64,000 nt of DNA from JAVXGM01 sp036657395 (GTDB lineage Bacteria; Bacillota; Clostridia; Peptostreptococcales; Anaerovoracaceae): assembly GCA_036657395.1 (NCBI GenBank), contig JAVXGM010000006.1:62001-126000 (forward strand), written 5' to 3'. The position numbers and the translations under genes are program-made. Shown one piece after another: positions 42,696 to 51,494 of the stretch. Within the stretch, counting starts at the first letter, position 1, and each line of letters begins with the position of its first letter. The notes below the pieces were generated by a model, which was given only the letters and a program-made list of their open reading frames with translations, was not told where the DNA came from and searched no databases.

Positions 42696-44350
42696 TGAAA
42701 ACAAGTGATATAAAGAGCTTGAACCCGGTAATATTGAAACTCCTTAAAAATAGAGGGATATCCAAAGAAGAGGATATCATAGAATTTTTATCGGATAAAC
42801 CACAAAAAACTTATGATCCATTCTTGCTTTCTGGTTTGGAAGCGGGAGTGGATCTTCTGTTGTCCGCAATAAAAAATGAGGAGAAAATTTGCATTTATGG
42901 TGATTATGATGCAGATGGGATTACGTCTACTAGCATATTAATGGAATTTCTTTCTAAGTTAACCCACAAGGTGGAATATTACATACCTTCCAGGTTTTCC
43001 GAAGGATATGGCATGAATACAGCCGCCGTGAAAAAAATCCATGATAGAGGCGCACAAGTTATTGTTACAGTAGATTGTGGTAGCGTTTCCCCAAAGGAAG
43101 TAGAGTATGCAAAGGAATTGGGTATGAAGGTGATTGTCACTGACCATCATAGTATTACGGACGTAAAGTCTGATTGTATTGTCATTAACCCAAAGCAGGA
43201 GGAATGCAAATACCCATTTCCCCATTTAGCAGGATGTGGCGTTGCGTTTAAATTAGCCCAAGGAATACAAAAAAAGGCAAACTTACCAAAGTCATATATT
43301 AATGAACTCTTAGACATTGTATCTATAGGCACCATTGGAGATATTGTCCCTCTAGTAGATGAAAATCGAACATTAGTCAAACATGGCATGAATATATTAA
43401 ACAGTGGTAGGCGGCAAAGTATCGCCCGGTTTGTCTCTGGGATTTCGCTGACAGAGGGAACAATTAAATCAGATCAAGTTTCTTTTGCCATAGTTCCACA
43501 TTTAAATGCGGCAGGGAGAATGAAGGATGCCAAGATTGGCGTAGAATTGTTTACTGCCAAGGATAAGAAAACTATAGATGAGAAAGTAGGACTCCTTGCA
43601 AAGTATAATCAAGAGCGAAAAAACATACAGGAAGAAGCATACCAAAACTGTGTTCAAATAGTTGAAGAAAATCATAAAAGGGATGACTTCATAGTCATTC
43701 ACGGTGAAGATATTCACGAAGGCATAGCAGGAATCGTTGCAGGGAAGTTAAAGGATAAGTATCAGCGGCCGGTTATGCTGCTAGTAGACTCAGAAGAAGG
43801 CATTTTAAAAGGAACTGGCAGAAGCATCCCAAAAGTAGATCTGTATGAAATATTAAAAAAACAGGAAGAACTGTTTACCAAGTTTGGAGGACATCAAGGA
43901 GCCTGCGGCCTTTCCATGGCAAGAGAAAACCTAAAAAAACTTAGAGCAGGCTTACAGGAAGAAATTAAACATAAATTAGAGGAAGATCCACAGCTATTTA
44001 ACATGGATAAAGATGTGGATATGATTATAGAAGGGAAAGATATAACCCTACCTTTTGCCATGGAGCTAGAAACGCTAGGCCCATTTGGCGAAGCTAATCC
44101 AAAACCATATTTTGCTTTAAATGAAGTAAAGGTAGTAAAACCTTTTCCCATGGGAAAAGAAGGCACTCATCTTAGATTCACAGCTAAGTGTCCTGATGGG
44201 GCGCTAGTGGAATGTATTTTGTTTGGAAAAGCACAAGAGGTGGTAGATATTATTTATTCAGACAACCTAGTGAACCTTACAGGAAGTGTACAATTTCAGG
44301 AATGGCGGGGAAAAAAGAAGGTACAATTTCTTGTAGATACTATGATATAA
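42695..44350 (+). CDS. recJ: Single-stranded-DNA-specific exonuclease RecJ
   Basis: A 551-residue 5'-3' ssDNA exonuclease of the DHH family. Motifs include CIYGDYDADGITSTSIL, VTVDCGS, VTDHHSI with the DHH triad, AAGRMKDAKIG, the DHHA1 motif KFGGHQGACGLSM, and a C-terminal OB-like RecJ domain (LRFTAKCPDGALVECILFG). It acts in mismatch and recombination repair. Its ATG overlaps the stop of the M23 gene (TAATG). This co-directional placement of a repair gene inside a division/envelope cluster may be simple operon packing. Confidence 0.95.
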   Translation: MKTSDIKSLNPVILKLLKNRGISKEEDIIEFLSDKPQKTYDPFLLSGLEAGVDLLLSAIKNEEKICIYGDYDADGITSTSILMEFLSKLTHKVEYYIPSRFSEGYGMNTAAVKKIHDRGAQVIVTVDCGSVSPKEVEYAKELGMKVIVTDHHSITDVKSDCIVINPKQEECKYPFPHLAGCGVAFKLAQGIQKKANLPKSYINELLDIVSIGTIGDIVPLVDENRTLVKHGMNILNSGRRQSIARFVSGISLTEGTIKSDQVSFAIVPHLNAAGRMKDAKIGVELFTAKDKKTIDEKVGLLAKYNQERKNIQEEAYQNCVQIVEENHKRDDFIVIHGEDIHEGIAGIVAGKLKDKYQRPVMLLVDSEEGILKGTGRSIPKVDLYEILKKQEELFTKFGGHQGACGLSMARENLKKLRAGLQEEIKHKLEEDPQLFNMDKDVDMIIEGKDITLPFAMELETLGPFGEANPKPYFALNEVKVVKPFPMGKEGTHLRFTAKCPDGALVECILFGKAQEVVDIIYSDNLVNLTGSVQFQEWRGKKKVQFLVDTMI

Positions 44351-44372
44351 TGGCAAAAATGGAGGCATTATT

Positions 44373-45545
44373 ATGAATATAAGTAAAAAACTTTATACCT
44401 TAACTATAGTGGTAGCTCTTCTCATTGGGGTTAGCGGCACTTTTGGAGTGATGAAATTAATGGCAAGTGGAGCTAGCGGTAAGGTTGAGATTACAGCCGC
44501 AGAATACGGACAGTATAGAGCATATGAGAGCAAGTATAAAAAGTTGGAATCCATATATCAAACTGTAAATAAAAATTTCTATAAAGACGTTGACGAGGAT
44601 AAGCTTATGGAGTGGACTTATAGAGGGGTAGTAGCAGGTCTTGAAGATCCATATTCAGCCTATATGACAAAAGAAGAATATGCTGATTGGAATTCTGCTG
44701 TAGTTGGAGAATTTGGTGGTATTGGAATTGTTTTTTCTACCAACGATAAAGGTCAGCTTGAAATAGTTAGCGTAAATAAGAACACTCCTGCAGAGAAAAA
44801 TGGTATGAAGGCAGGAGATATAATTGAAACAATAGATGGAAAAATGTATAAAGACTCTACTCTGGCAAGTAAGGCTATGAGAGGCAAAGAAGGTACTAAA
44901 GTAGAAATCGTCTTTTCAAGGGATGGAGAGAAAATCACAAAGAAAATGACTAGAGATACTATTGTAAATCAGACAGTAGAAAGTAAAGTCATGGATGGAA
45001 ATCTTGGATACATCAGAGTCTCGGCTTTTGAAGAGAAAACCAGTGGGGATTTTAAAAAAGCACTTAAAAAAATGGAAGAAAAGAAAGTAAAAGGTCTTGT
45101 AATTGACCTTAGACAAAATGGTGGTGGCATTGTAGATGATGGGGTTCAGATTGCAGATATGCTTCTTGGCAAGGGTACAATCACCTATCTGGAAGATCAA
45201 AAGGGAAAGAGACAGTACTATAAATCTGAAGCAGGAGCCACAAAACTTCCATACACATTACTTGTAGATGGACATACGGCAAGCACCTCGGAGATTTTAG
45301 CAGCAGCAATAAAAGATCAAGGGAAGAAAAACATTGTAGGGGTAAAGACTTACGGAAAAGGAGTGGTTCAGTCCACATTACCTTTAGAAGAAGGGGATGC
45401 TCTTAAGTTGACGACAATGCAATACTTCTCGCCTAAGGGAAAGACCATCCACAAAAAAGGAATAATCCCTGACTATGTTGTGAAAGCAGATAAGAGTGGC
45501 AAAACAGATCCACAGCTTGAAAAAGCCAAAGAATTATTAAAGTAA
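44373..45545 (+). CDS. S41 carboxy-terminal processing protease
   Basis: A 390-residue Ctp/CtpB-type protease. It has an N-terminal membrane anchor (about 9-30), a PDZ domain (FGGIGIVFSTNDKGQLEIVS...KAGDIIETIDG) and a catalytic core with the Ser in GHTASTSEILAAAIKD and the Lys in KTYGKGVVQS. Family members cleave envelope or sporulation proteins outside the membrane. CtpB activates SigK processing in Bacillus, but that role cannot be assigned here. It is the last gene of the run beginning with ftsE, 22 bases after recJ with TGGAGGC. Confidence 0.93.
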   Translation: MNISKKLYTLTIVVALLIGVSGTFGVMKLMASGASGKVEITAAEYGQYRAYESKYKKLESIYQTVNKNFYKDVDEDKLMEWTYRGVVAGLEDPYSAYMTKEEYADWNSAVVGEFGGIGIVFSTNDKGQLEIVSVNKNTPAEKNGMKAGDIIETIDGKMYKDSTLASKAMRGKEGTKVEIVFSRDGEKITKKMTRDTIVNQTVESKVMDGNLGYIRVSAFEEKTSGDFKKALKKMEEKKVKGLVIDLRQNGGGIVDDGVQIADMLLGKGTITYLEDQKGKRQYYKSEAGATKLPYTLLVDGHTASTSEILAAAIKDQGKKNIVGVKTYGKGVVQSTLPLEEGDALKLTTMQYFSPKGKTIHKKGIIPDYVVKADKSGKTDPQLEKAKELLK

Positions 45546-45584
45546 AGTATTATATGATTATATATGAATAATTCCACATGAGGA

Positions 45585-46529
45585 TTATCTCATGATGATA
45601 TAAACCATATAAACTGCATAAAAAGCGATGAAAAGAAATCCCCATGGGCGGCGGATTTCTTTTTTTATGATAAAAGGAATCATAACCAGAATGCTTGCAA
45701 CAATTAGTATAATGCCATCATAGACAGATATCATTTCTGTTTGAATAGGGTGAATTGTCACAGAGATTCCAAGGACAAAGAGAATATTAAAAAGGTTTGA
45801 TCCAATAACGTTGCCTATGGCAATGTCAGTATGTCCTTTAGTTGCAGCAACAGCGCTAGTTACTAACTCTGGAAGTGAAGTCCCAATTGACACTATAGTA
45901 AGCCCAATGAGAGTTTGACTTAAGCCAAAAGAGGAAGCAATAGAGCTTGCATTGCTTACCACAAGTTGACCTCCGGCAATGACACCAACAAGGCCAATGA
46001 TGGATAGAAATATCGCCTTAGAAAGGGAAGTTTCTCCTTTAGGTGAAGATTCCTCCGGTATTTGAGAGGCAAGAGATTTTCTAATAGTTTTAAATAAAAA
46101 GAATGTAAATATGACTAAAAGAATGATTCCGTCAAAGCGACAAAGATGCAATCCAGGCTCTCCAGGAAAAGCAGTTAAGGCTAAGACCACGAAGGCAAGT
46201 GCGGCAAAAATTGAAAGAGGATATTCCCCTTTTAGAGTAGGTCCATCGATGGGACAAGGTTTAATCAAGGCACAAATGCCTAGTACCACTAATAAATTAA
46301 ATATATTAGATCCTATTACATTACCTACGGCGATGCCATTTTGTCCACTTATAGCAGCGGTAATGCTTACAGCTGCTTCAGGTGCACTAGTGCCAAAGGC
46401 GATAATGGTCAAGCCAATGATTAAAGAGGGAATGTGAAAGTGTTCTGCAATGGAAACGCTTCCATCAACAAAAATATCTGCCCCCTTAATAAGTAAGACA
46501 AACCCAATAAGTAATAAAACATAAACCAT
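45585..46529 (-). CDS. Calcium/sodium antiporter (CaCA family)
   Basis: A 314-residue YrbG-type exchanger with about ten membrane helices. The two alpha-repeats are visible as GTSAPEAAVSITAAISG with GNVIGSNIFN, and GTSLPELVTSAVAATKG with GNVIGSNLFN. The acidic residues in GTSxPE bind the exchanged cation. A cytosolic loop of about 30 residues (KSLASQIPEESSPKGETSLS) separates the halves. It is a single minus-strand gene, with GGAGGAA before ATG 46529, between two plus-strand blocks. The ion specificity (Ca2+ versus other) is inferred from the family. Confidence 0.93.
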   Translation of the reverse strand: MVYVLLLIGFVLLIKGADIFVDGSVSIAEHFHIPSLIIGLTIIAFGTSAPEAAVSITAAISGQNGIAVGNVIGSNIFNLLVVLGICALIKPCPIDGPTLKGEYPLSIFAALAFVVLALTAFPGEPGLHLCRFDGIILLVIFTFFLFKTIRKSLASQIPEESSPKGETSLSKAIFLSIIGLVGVIAGGQLVVSNASSIASSFGLSQTLIGLTIVSIGTSLPELVTSAVAATKGHTDIAIGNVIGSNLFNILFVLGISVTIHPIQTEMISVYDGIILIVASILVMIPFIIKKEIRRPWGFLFIAFYAVYMVYIIMR

Positions 46530-46621
46530 ATAAATTCCTCCAAATTAAAATAATATAATATGAAGTATATATTATTTTCATTTGCCATGTCAATCACTTT
46601 AGGACGTGAAAGTGAAAAGTA

Positions 46622-46651
46622 TTGACGAATTGAGAATAGTGGTGGTATAAT
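46622..46651 (+). promoter_or_regulatory. Predicted promoter of yerC
   Basis: TTGACG (46622-46627), 18 bp, perfect TATAAT (46646-46651), 40 bases before ATG 46691. Confidence 0.7.
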
Positions 46652-46690
46652 GCACTGTAAAGTATTGAAGTGGAAATGAAAGGAGCTTTT

Positions 46691-46984
46691 ATGGCTTATG
46701 AATCAAAATTCAAACGTGCAGATATTGATGAATTCTTTAAGGCGGTATTACTACTTGAAGATGAAGAAGATTGCTATAGATTTTTTGAGGACATTTGTAC
46801 AATCAATGAAATACATGCTATTGCACAGCGATTACAGGTTGCAAAATTACTTTCTGAAAAGAAGACATACAACGAAATTGAGGAAACTACAAAGGCGTCT
46901 ACAGCCACTATAAGCAGAATTAACAAGTGTTTGGTATATGGAGCAGATGGATACAAGCTTATCATATCCAAATTAAAGGATTAA
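46691..46984 (+). CDS. YerC/YecD-family TrpR-related protein
   Basis: 97 residues with a TrpR-like helix-turn-helix (IHAIAQRLQVAKLLSEKKTY then ETTKASTATISRINKCL). The family is related to the tryptophan repressor, but its DNA target and ligand are not established. Start ATG 46691 has AAAGGAGC eight bases upstream. The in-frame ATG at 46670 lacks a site. It has its own promoter and terminator, so it is a one-gene unit. Confidence 0.88.
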   Translation: MAYESKFKRADIDEFFKAVLLLEDEEDCYRFFEDICTINEIHAIAQRLQVAKLLSEKKTYNEIEETTKASTATISRINKCLVYGADGYKLIISKLKD

Positions 46985-47007
46985 TACATAGCCAAAGAGA
47001 AGGATAA

Positions 47008-47037
47008 AACGGCGGGGCTTTCGAGTTCCGCTGTTTT
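47008..47037 (+). terminator. Terminator after yerC
   Basis: AACGGCGG (47008-47015) pairs with CCGCTGTT (47028-47035; one G-U), followed by five T in total. Confidence 0.75.
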
Positions 47038-47048
47038 TGGAGTGAGAA

Positions 47049-47588
47049 ATGTATTTATATATTTTTAGGGGAGGTGGATTGGCCATTCCCCGGGAAAAAC
47101 GGACGGAAATTTTAATAAACAAATCATTGGATCTATACGGAGAAGAGATGAAAATAACCTTCTCTAATAAGAAGAGGCAAATCGTAAAGGAACCTAGAGG
47201 AAAACCATATTTCAAAGAAAATCCTCTATGCTTTTCCGTGAGCCATACAAAAAACTTATGGGCCTTTATTATTGACCAAGAAAACATAGGACTGGACATA
47301 CAAGAGGTTCGCCCTGCAAGGATTAAGGCTGTGGCCTCCAGATATTTCACCTTGAACGAGCAAGAATATATAGAAAAAAACCAGGAAGAAGCTTTTTTTC
47401 AGATATGGACCAGAAAAGAAGCCTACGGGAAATATACGGGAAAAGGAATTACTTCAGATTTAAAGGAGTTTGACACGTTAGAGGATAATGAGCACATGAA
47501 GTTTATAGACTTAGACATAGCCCCAGGTATTAAGGCTGCTTGTTGTATGAGGGAGGAAAAGAAAATATGGATCAGAGAAATAAGCTAA
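47049..47588 (+). CDS. 4'-phosphopantetheinyl transferase (Sfp/AcpS superfamily)
   Basis: A 179-residue Sfp-like PPTase, which moves phosphopantetheine from CoA to a carrier-protein Ser. Diagnostic motifs are IGLDIQEVRP (Mg-binding Asp) and FFQIWTRKEAYGKYTGKGI (W-[ST]-x-K-E-[AS]). KPYFKENPLCFSVSHTKN provides the SxSH motif. It is shorter than Sfp (~220). No polyketide, nonribosomal or carrier-protein gene is in this window, so the acceptor is unknown. The ATG follows GGAGTGA. The following gene starts inside its last codons. Confidence 0.9.
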   Translation: MYLYIFRGGGLAIPREKRTEILINKSLDLYGEEMKITFSNKKRQIVKEPRGKPYFKENPLCFSVSHTKNLWAFIIDQENIGLDIQEVRPARIKAVASRYFTLNEQEYIEKNQEEAFFQIWTRKEAYGKYTGKGITSDLKEFDTLEDNEHMKFIDLDIAPGIKAACCMREEKKIWIREIS

Positions 47589-48499
47589 AAGCATATTTGG
47601 CGGCAATTGCATTTTCAATATTAGTAGGGTTTACTTTTATTGGAGTGAAAATTTGCGTACCATTGGCAAATTCCTTGGAAATATTAACTCATCGTTACAA
47701 TTTTGCATTTTTGGCACTTGTAATCATTTTACTTACCCCTTGGGCAAAGATAAATATTTTAGGTAAGCCAAAGAAAAATCTTATGATTACAGCTACAGCT
47801 TACGTAGCATTTATGGTTCTTCAAGTAATAGGTCTATTTTATGCAACATCTATTGAAAGTGCTATTATCTTTGCTATTATTCCTATTATTGTAAAGGTTA
47901 TTGCTTCGATTTTCCTAGGAGAAAAATCCACTATGTTGCAAAATATATTCGTCTGCGTTACTGTAGCCGCACTTATTGCAATGATTGCATTAGGAAGCAA
48001 GGACATATCCTTTAATCCACTGGGAACTGGAATACTTTTATTGTCTAGTTTGTCTATGGCCATTAGCAATGTATACATGAGGTATACACGAAATGAATAT
48101 ACTCCGGTTGAAATATCTACAGCAATTATTGTTTTAGGGTTTGTAGGCTTAAATATAGTAACAATTGGTTACGGGCTTGCTACTGGAACACTTGACCAAT
48201 ATTTTGCACCATTTAAGCATGTGGAATTTATCATTGCTACAGCATATTTGGGAATTGGATGCATTTTGTTTACAGTTTTAATTATGAGCTATATTTTAAG
48301 TAAAATGGAAGCTGTTAAAGCGACAATTTTTGGGAATGTTTCTACAGCAATTTCCATTGTGGCAGGAGTTTTAGTTCTTGGAGAATCTTTAAGCTGGTAT
48401 CATATTATGTGTACCGCACTAATTATTGCAGGAGTAATTGTAATCAGTTTTACTGGAAATAGTAAGCCTGAGGAGGGAGAATCCCAAAATGAAATTTAA
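47567..48499 (+). CDS. EamA/DMT-superfamily transporter
   Basis: A 310-residue ten-helix DMT transporter, the second in this window. It starts with a short cytosolic MDQRNKLKA, then AYLAAIAFSILVGFTFIGVK, with repeat motifs near 140-160 (GTGILLLSSLSMAISNVYMR). Start ATG 47567 has GGGAGG upstream and lies inside the PPTase gene (22-base overlap). The frame continues to 47540 without a site. The substrate is unknown. It shares no obvious closer similarity with the DMT gene at 9989 beyond the family. Confidence 0.87.
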   Translation: MDQRNKLKAYLAAIAFSILVGFTFIGVKICVPLANSLEILTHRYNFAFLALVIILLTPWAKINILGKPKKNLMITATAYVAFMVLQVIGLFYATSIESAIIFAIIPIIVKVIASIFLGEKSTMLQNIFVCVTVAALIAMIALGSKDISFNPLGTGILLLSSLSMAISNVYMRYTRNEYTPVEISTAIIVLGFVGLNIVTIGYGLATGTLDQYFAPFKHVEFIIATAYLGIGCILFTVLIMSYILSKMEAVKATIFGNVSTAISIVAGVLVLGESLSWYHIMCTALIIAGVIVISFTGNSKPEEGESQNEI

Positions 48500-49316
48500 A
48501 TTTTTATCAGAAAACAAAACAGATAATTCCAAGTGCATGGCAGAACATGGTCTTTCCATATATATTGAATCTCAAGGCAAAAAAATCCTATTTGATACAG
48601 GAGCTTCTGATTTGTTTCTAAAAAATGGAGAAAACATTAATGTGGACATATCCCAGGTGGATGAGGTGGTTATTAGCCATGGCCATTATGACCATACACA
48701 AGGTGTGCCTTGTTTTTGTAGAGAAAACAAAAATGCGCCAATATATATTCATAAAGAAGCATTTCATGAAAGCTATAGTATTAACCATAGTAAAACAGAA
48801 ATGAAACCATCAGGCATACGCTGGACAAAGTCTGAAGTAGAAGAAATACGGCCTAGGCTAGTTCTTACAGATGGGGTAACTTATTTGACAGATAACATAG
48901 TAATATCTGGAACTATTCCAGATCTAAAAGATGAAATCATACCAAAGCAGTTTTATAGAAAAATAGGGGACGGGGAATATATAAAAGACCCTATGGATCA
49001 TGAACAGATACTTGTTATTAAGGAAGAGGGAGGAATTTATATTTTTTCTGGATGTAGCCATAAAGGGATAATTCCAGCCATTGCTTATGCCAGGGAGATA
49101 TTCCCGGGAGAGCCTATTGTTGGTCTTGTAGCAGGGATGCATCTTTACAATGCTTCTGATGAAATGCGAAAGTCAGTAGTAGACAAAGTGGTCTTAGAAG
49201 ATATGGACTTTGTTATGCCGGTACACTGTACAGGTATTGAAGCTATTTGTGACTTAAAGGCAAGGCTTAAAGATAAATGTATAGTAGCTACTGCGGGAGA
49301 TTCTTATGGATATTAG
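48489..49316 (+). CDS. Metallo-beta-lactamase-fold hydrolase
   Basis: A 275-residue MBL-fold protein of the TM0207-like group. It has KILFDTGASDLFLKN, the metal motif VISHGHYDHTQG (HxHxDH), FSGCSHKGIIPAI, AGMHLYNA and VMPVHCTGIEA. These resemble archaeal and clostridial proteins annotated as methylaminobenzene-ribofuranosyl phosphate synthase-like, but that activity is doubtful in a bacterium without methanopterin. The N-terminus KTDNSKCMAEHGLS carries the family's AEHGLS motif. It overlaps its neighbours by about 11 bases on both sides. Confidence 0.88.
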   Translation: MKFKFLSENKTDNSKCMAEHGLSIYIESQGKKILFDTGASDLFLKNGENINVDISQVDEVVISHGHYDHTQGVPCFCRENKNAPIYIHKEAFHESYSINHSKTEMKPSGIRWTKSEVEEIRPRLVLTDGVTYLTDNIVISGTIPDLKDEIIPKQFYRKIGDGEYIKDPMDHEQILVIKEEGGIYIFSGCSHKGIIPAIAYAREIFPGEPIVGLVAGMHLYNASDEMRKSVVDKVVLEDMDFVMPVHCTGIEAICDLKARLKDKCIVATAGDSYGY

Positions 49317-49761
49317 AGATAGAGCCTTAAACTATTTGGCAAACAGGAGTAGAACAGCAAAAGAAATGGTTGACCATTTGAAAGCTAAAGGGTTTCCCAT
49401 GGAGGAAATAGAGCCTACATTGGAATTTTTAAAAGATTTTTCATATATTGATGATAGTGATTATTGTCGCCAATATTTTGATTATGCCTTTGGCAAGGGA
49501 AGAGGCATTCAAAGAGTGAAACAGGAACTGGTCAATAAAGGGGTAGATAGTCAAATTATTGCTATAGCTATAGAAGATTACGAAAGCGAAACTACAGAGC
49601 TTCAAAGAGCCAAAAAACAAGCGGCAAAATTAATTGCAAATGGTGAAACTGTAGAAGATAAACTATTGGCAAAGATGGGAAGAAAGCTTACCGCTTTAGG
49701 CTATACAACAGATGTGGTATATAAGGTAGTAGGAGAATATATGCGAGGGGAACATGATTGA
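49306..49761 (+). CDS. recX: Regulatory protein RecX
   Basis: A 151-residue three-helix-repeat protein that modulates RecA filaments. The family pattern appears as RALNYLANRSRTAKEMVDHL, then FLKDFSYIDDSDYCRQYFDY and RGIQRVKQELVNKGV. It starts within the end of the MBL gene behind GGGAG and overlaps tcdA by eight bases. recA is not in the window. Confidence 0.9.
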   Translation: MDIRDRALNYLANRSRTAKEMVDHLKAKGFPMEEIEPTLEFLKDFSYIDDSDYCRQYFDYAFGKGRGIQRVKQELVNKGVDSQIIAIAIEDYESETTELQRAKKQAAKLIANGETVEDKLLAKMGRKLTALGYTTDVVYKVVGEYMRGEHD

Positions 49762-50440
49762 TCAGTTTCAAAGGACAGAATTAGTTTTGGGTAAGGAAGG
49801 TCTTATTAAACTGGCCAGAGCAAGAGTAATTGTGTTTGGAATAGGTGGAGTAGGTGGATTTGTGGTGGAAGCTTTGGTTAGAGCTGGAGTAGGAGCTATT
49901 GATTTAGTTGACAATGATCAGGTGGACATTACAAATTTGAACCGACAGATTATTGCTACTCACAGTACACTAGGCAGAGAAAAAGTGGAAGTGATGAAAG
50001 AACGAATACTTGATATTAATCCTAAGGTTTTAGTGAAAACCCATTCTTGCTTTTACCTACCAGAAAAAAACGGTGACTTTGACTTTACAAATTATGATTA
50101 TATAGTAGATGCTATAGATACTGTGACCGCAAAGATTGACCTGGCAGTTAAGGCCAAAGAAGCAGGCACGCCAATGATTGCATCCATGGGTACAGGAAAT
50201 AAATTGGATCCTACAAGATTTCAGGTGACCACTATAGATAAAACTTCTGTTTGTCCACTTGCAAAAGTCATTAGAAAAGAGCTAAGAGATAGAGGCATTA
50301 ATGACCTGAAAGTGGTATACTCTAAGGAGGAACCACACAAACAGGCAGAGCGAGGGGCGCCAGGAAGCGTTTCATTTGTGCCATCAGTTGCCGGACTTAT
50401 TGTTGCAGGAGAAGTAGTGAAGGATATTATTTATGGTTAA
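49754..50440 (+). CDS. tcdA: tRNA threonylcarbamoyladenosine dehydratase
   Basis: A 228-residue E1/ThiF-fold enzyme that cyclises t6A37 to ct6A in tRNA, using ATP. ATP-binding motif GIGGVGGFVVEALVRAGVG is followed by the Asp in IDLVDNDQVDITNLNRQ; the family also shows DYIVDAIDTVTAKIDL and SMGTGNKLDPTRFQVTTI. The C-terminus has the ERGAPGSVSFVPSVAGL motif. Overlap with recX (upstream) and the Smr gene (downstream) indicates a tightly packed operon. Confidence 0.93.
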   Translation: MIDQFQRTELVLGKEGLIKLARARVIVFGIGGVGGFVVEALVRAGVGAIDLVDNDQVDITNLNRQIIATHSTLGREKVEVMKERILDINPKVLVKTHSCFYLPEKNGDFDFTNYDYIVDAIDTVTAKIDLAVKAKEAGTPMIASMGTGNKLDPTRFQVTTIDKTSVCPLAKVIRKELRDRGINDLKVVYSKEEPHKQAERGAPGSVSFVPSVAGLIVAGEVVKDIIYG

Positions 50441-50771
50441 AGTAAAAGAACTTAACATAGAGAGAGGATTTCCCACCAAGGATGTGGCCATAAAAAATCT
50501 GGTTAATGGCATTTCTACTGCTAAGGGATCTGGTTTTAAAGCAGTGATTGTAGTCCATGGGTATGGATCATCAGGAGCTGGAGGAGTTATAAAGCCTGCA
50601 GTGAGAAATAAATTGAAAGAACCGTCACTTCGTGGCATAGTAAAGGATTACGTTTCAGGAGAAGAGTGGTATAATAAAAAGAAAGATTTTTTGAATTACT
50701 GCAATCAATTAAAAGACTTTAACAAATATGTAGATGGAAATCAGGGAGTCACCATTGTATTATTAAAATAA
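50433..50771 (+). CDS. Small Smr-domain protein
   Basis: 112 residues similar to the stand-alone Smr/MutS2 C-terminal domain: ELNIERGFPTKDVAIKNLVN then FKAVIVVHGYGSSGAGGVIK, where VVHGYGSSG is a variant of the Smr H-G-x-G motif. Smr domains are nucleases or nucleic-acid binding. Here the C-terminal third (SGEEWYNKKKDFLNYCNQLK) is unlike full-length MutS2. It overlaps tcdA by eight bases. Confidence 0.75.
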   Translation: MVKVKELNIERGFPTKDVAIKNLVNGISTAKGSGFKAVIVVHGYGSSGAGGVIKPAVRNKLKEPSLRGIVKDYVSGEEWYNKKKDFLNYCNQLKDFNKYVDGNQGVTIVLLK

Positions 50772-50787
50772 GGAAGGAGGCCGAAAG

Positions 50788-51012
50788 ATGTTAGTATATG
50801 TGCCATTAATTATAATGTTCATAGTCATCTTTTGTGTTGTTCTTCTTTGGGATGATTACCTTAAGAGAAAAAGATATGATAAGCATCAAGAGTTAGTACG
50901 GAAAATTAACAAGATAAAGGAAGATAAGATGGTTATTCGTCCGGCTAAAGCCCTTCAAAGAAAACAATATGCTGTTAAACGAGGACATAAGAATAAATAC
51001 AAATGTGGGTAA
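50788..51012 (+). CDS. Small single-span membrane protein, unknown
   Basis: 74 residues: one N-terminal transmembrane helix (about 3-21, LVYVPLIIMFIVIFCVVLL) followed by a highly basic cytosolic tail (KRKRYDKHQELVRKINKIKE ... RKQYAVKRGHKNKYKCG). A strong AAGGAGG site precedes the ATG and the frame sits snugly between neighbours, which supports it as real. No family is recognised. Confidence 0.65.
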   Translation: MLVYVPLIIMFIVIFCVVLLWDDYLKRKRYDKHQELVRKINKIKEDKMVIRPAKALQRKQYAVKRGHKNKYKCG

Positions 51013-51023
51013 AGGAGAAGATT

Positions 51024-51464
51024 ATGTCAGAGAAAAAAATGCTCATTAGCAAAGTGGAACATTTCTACATAGATATCATTGAGGAATTTAAGGAAGTGGA
51101 ACTACAGATAATAAGGGATTCTAAATTTAAAAATGTCTTTGGCAAAAAAGACTATAGTGGAAACATTAAAAAACTGAAAATGTGCAAAAAGTTAGCCTTG
51201 GATATTAAGACTAAAGATTTGGATATTGACCCAGAAGGGAAGAACGTTGTAAGCCTTTTTAATCGGTGCCTTGCTGCATTTAATAAACTGTGTGATAACT
51301 ATACGCAGCAGCAGGTATTCTTGGAAAAGAAATCCAACAAGGAAGATGTAAAATACTCAAGATACAAGGAAATATCTCAAAAAATCCAGATAGACAGACA
51401 GGCTCTTAATGAAAGCCTTCACGATTTAGATATTGTGTATATAGATTATACAGAGGAAGGCTAA
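51024..51464 (+). CDS. Helical protein of unknown function
   Basis: About 146 residues, mostly alpha-helical, charged, with no signal peptide or membrane helix and scattered Cys (MCKKLALDIK, FNRCLAAFNKLCDNY). Start ATG 51024 follows AAAGGAGAAG; the frame runs back to 51003 without a site. It stands between a small membrane protein and rmuC and may be their functional partner, but nothing in the sequence defines it. Confidence 0.65.
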   Translation: MSEKKMLISKVEHFYIDIIEEFKEVELQIIRDSKFKNVFGKKDYSGNIKKLKMCKKLALDIKTKDLDIDPEGKNVVSLFNRCLAAFNKLCDNYTQQQVFLEKKSNKEDVKYSRYKEISQKIQIDRQALNESLHDLDIVYIDYTEEG

Positions 51465-51494
51465 AATAGATATTGATAAAGAAAAGAGGAAAAT

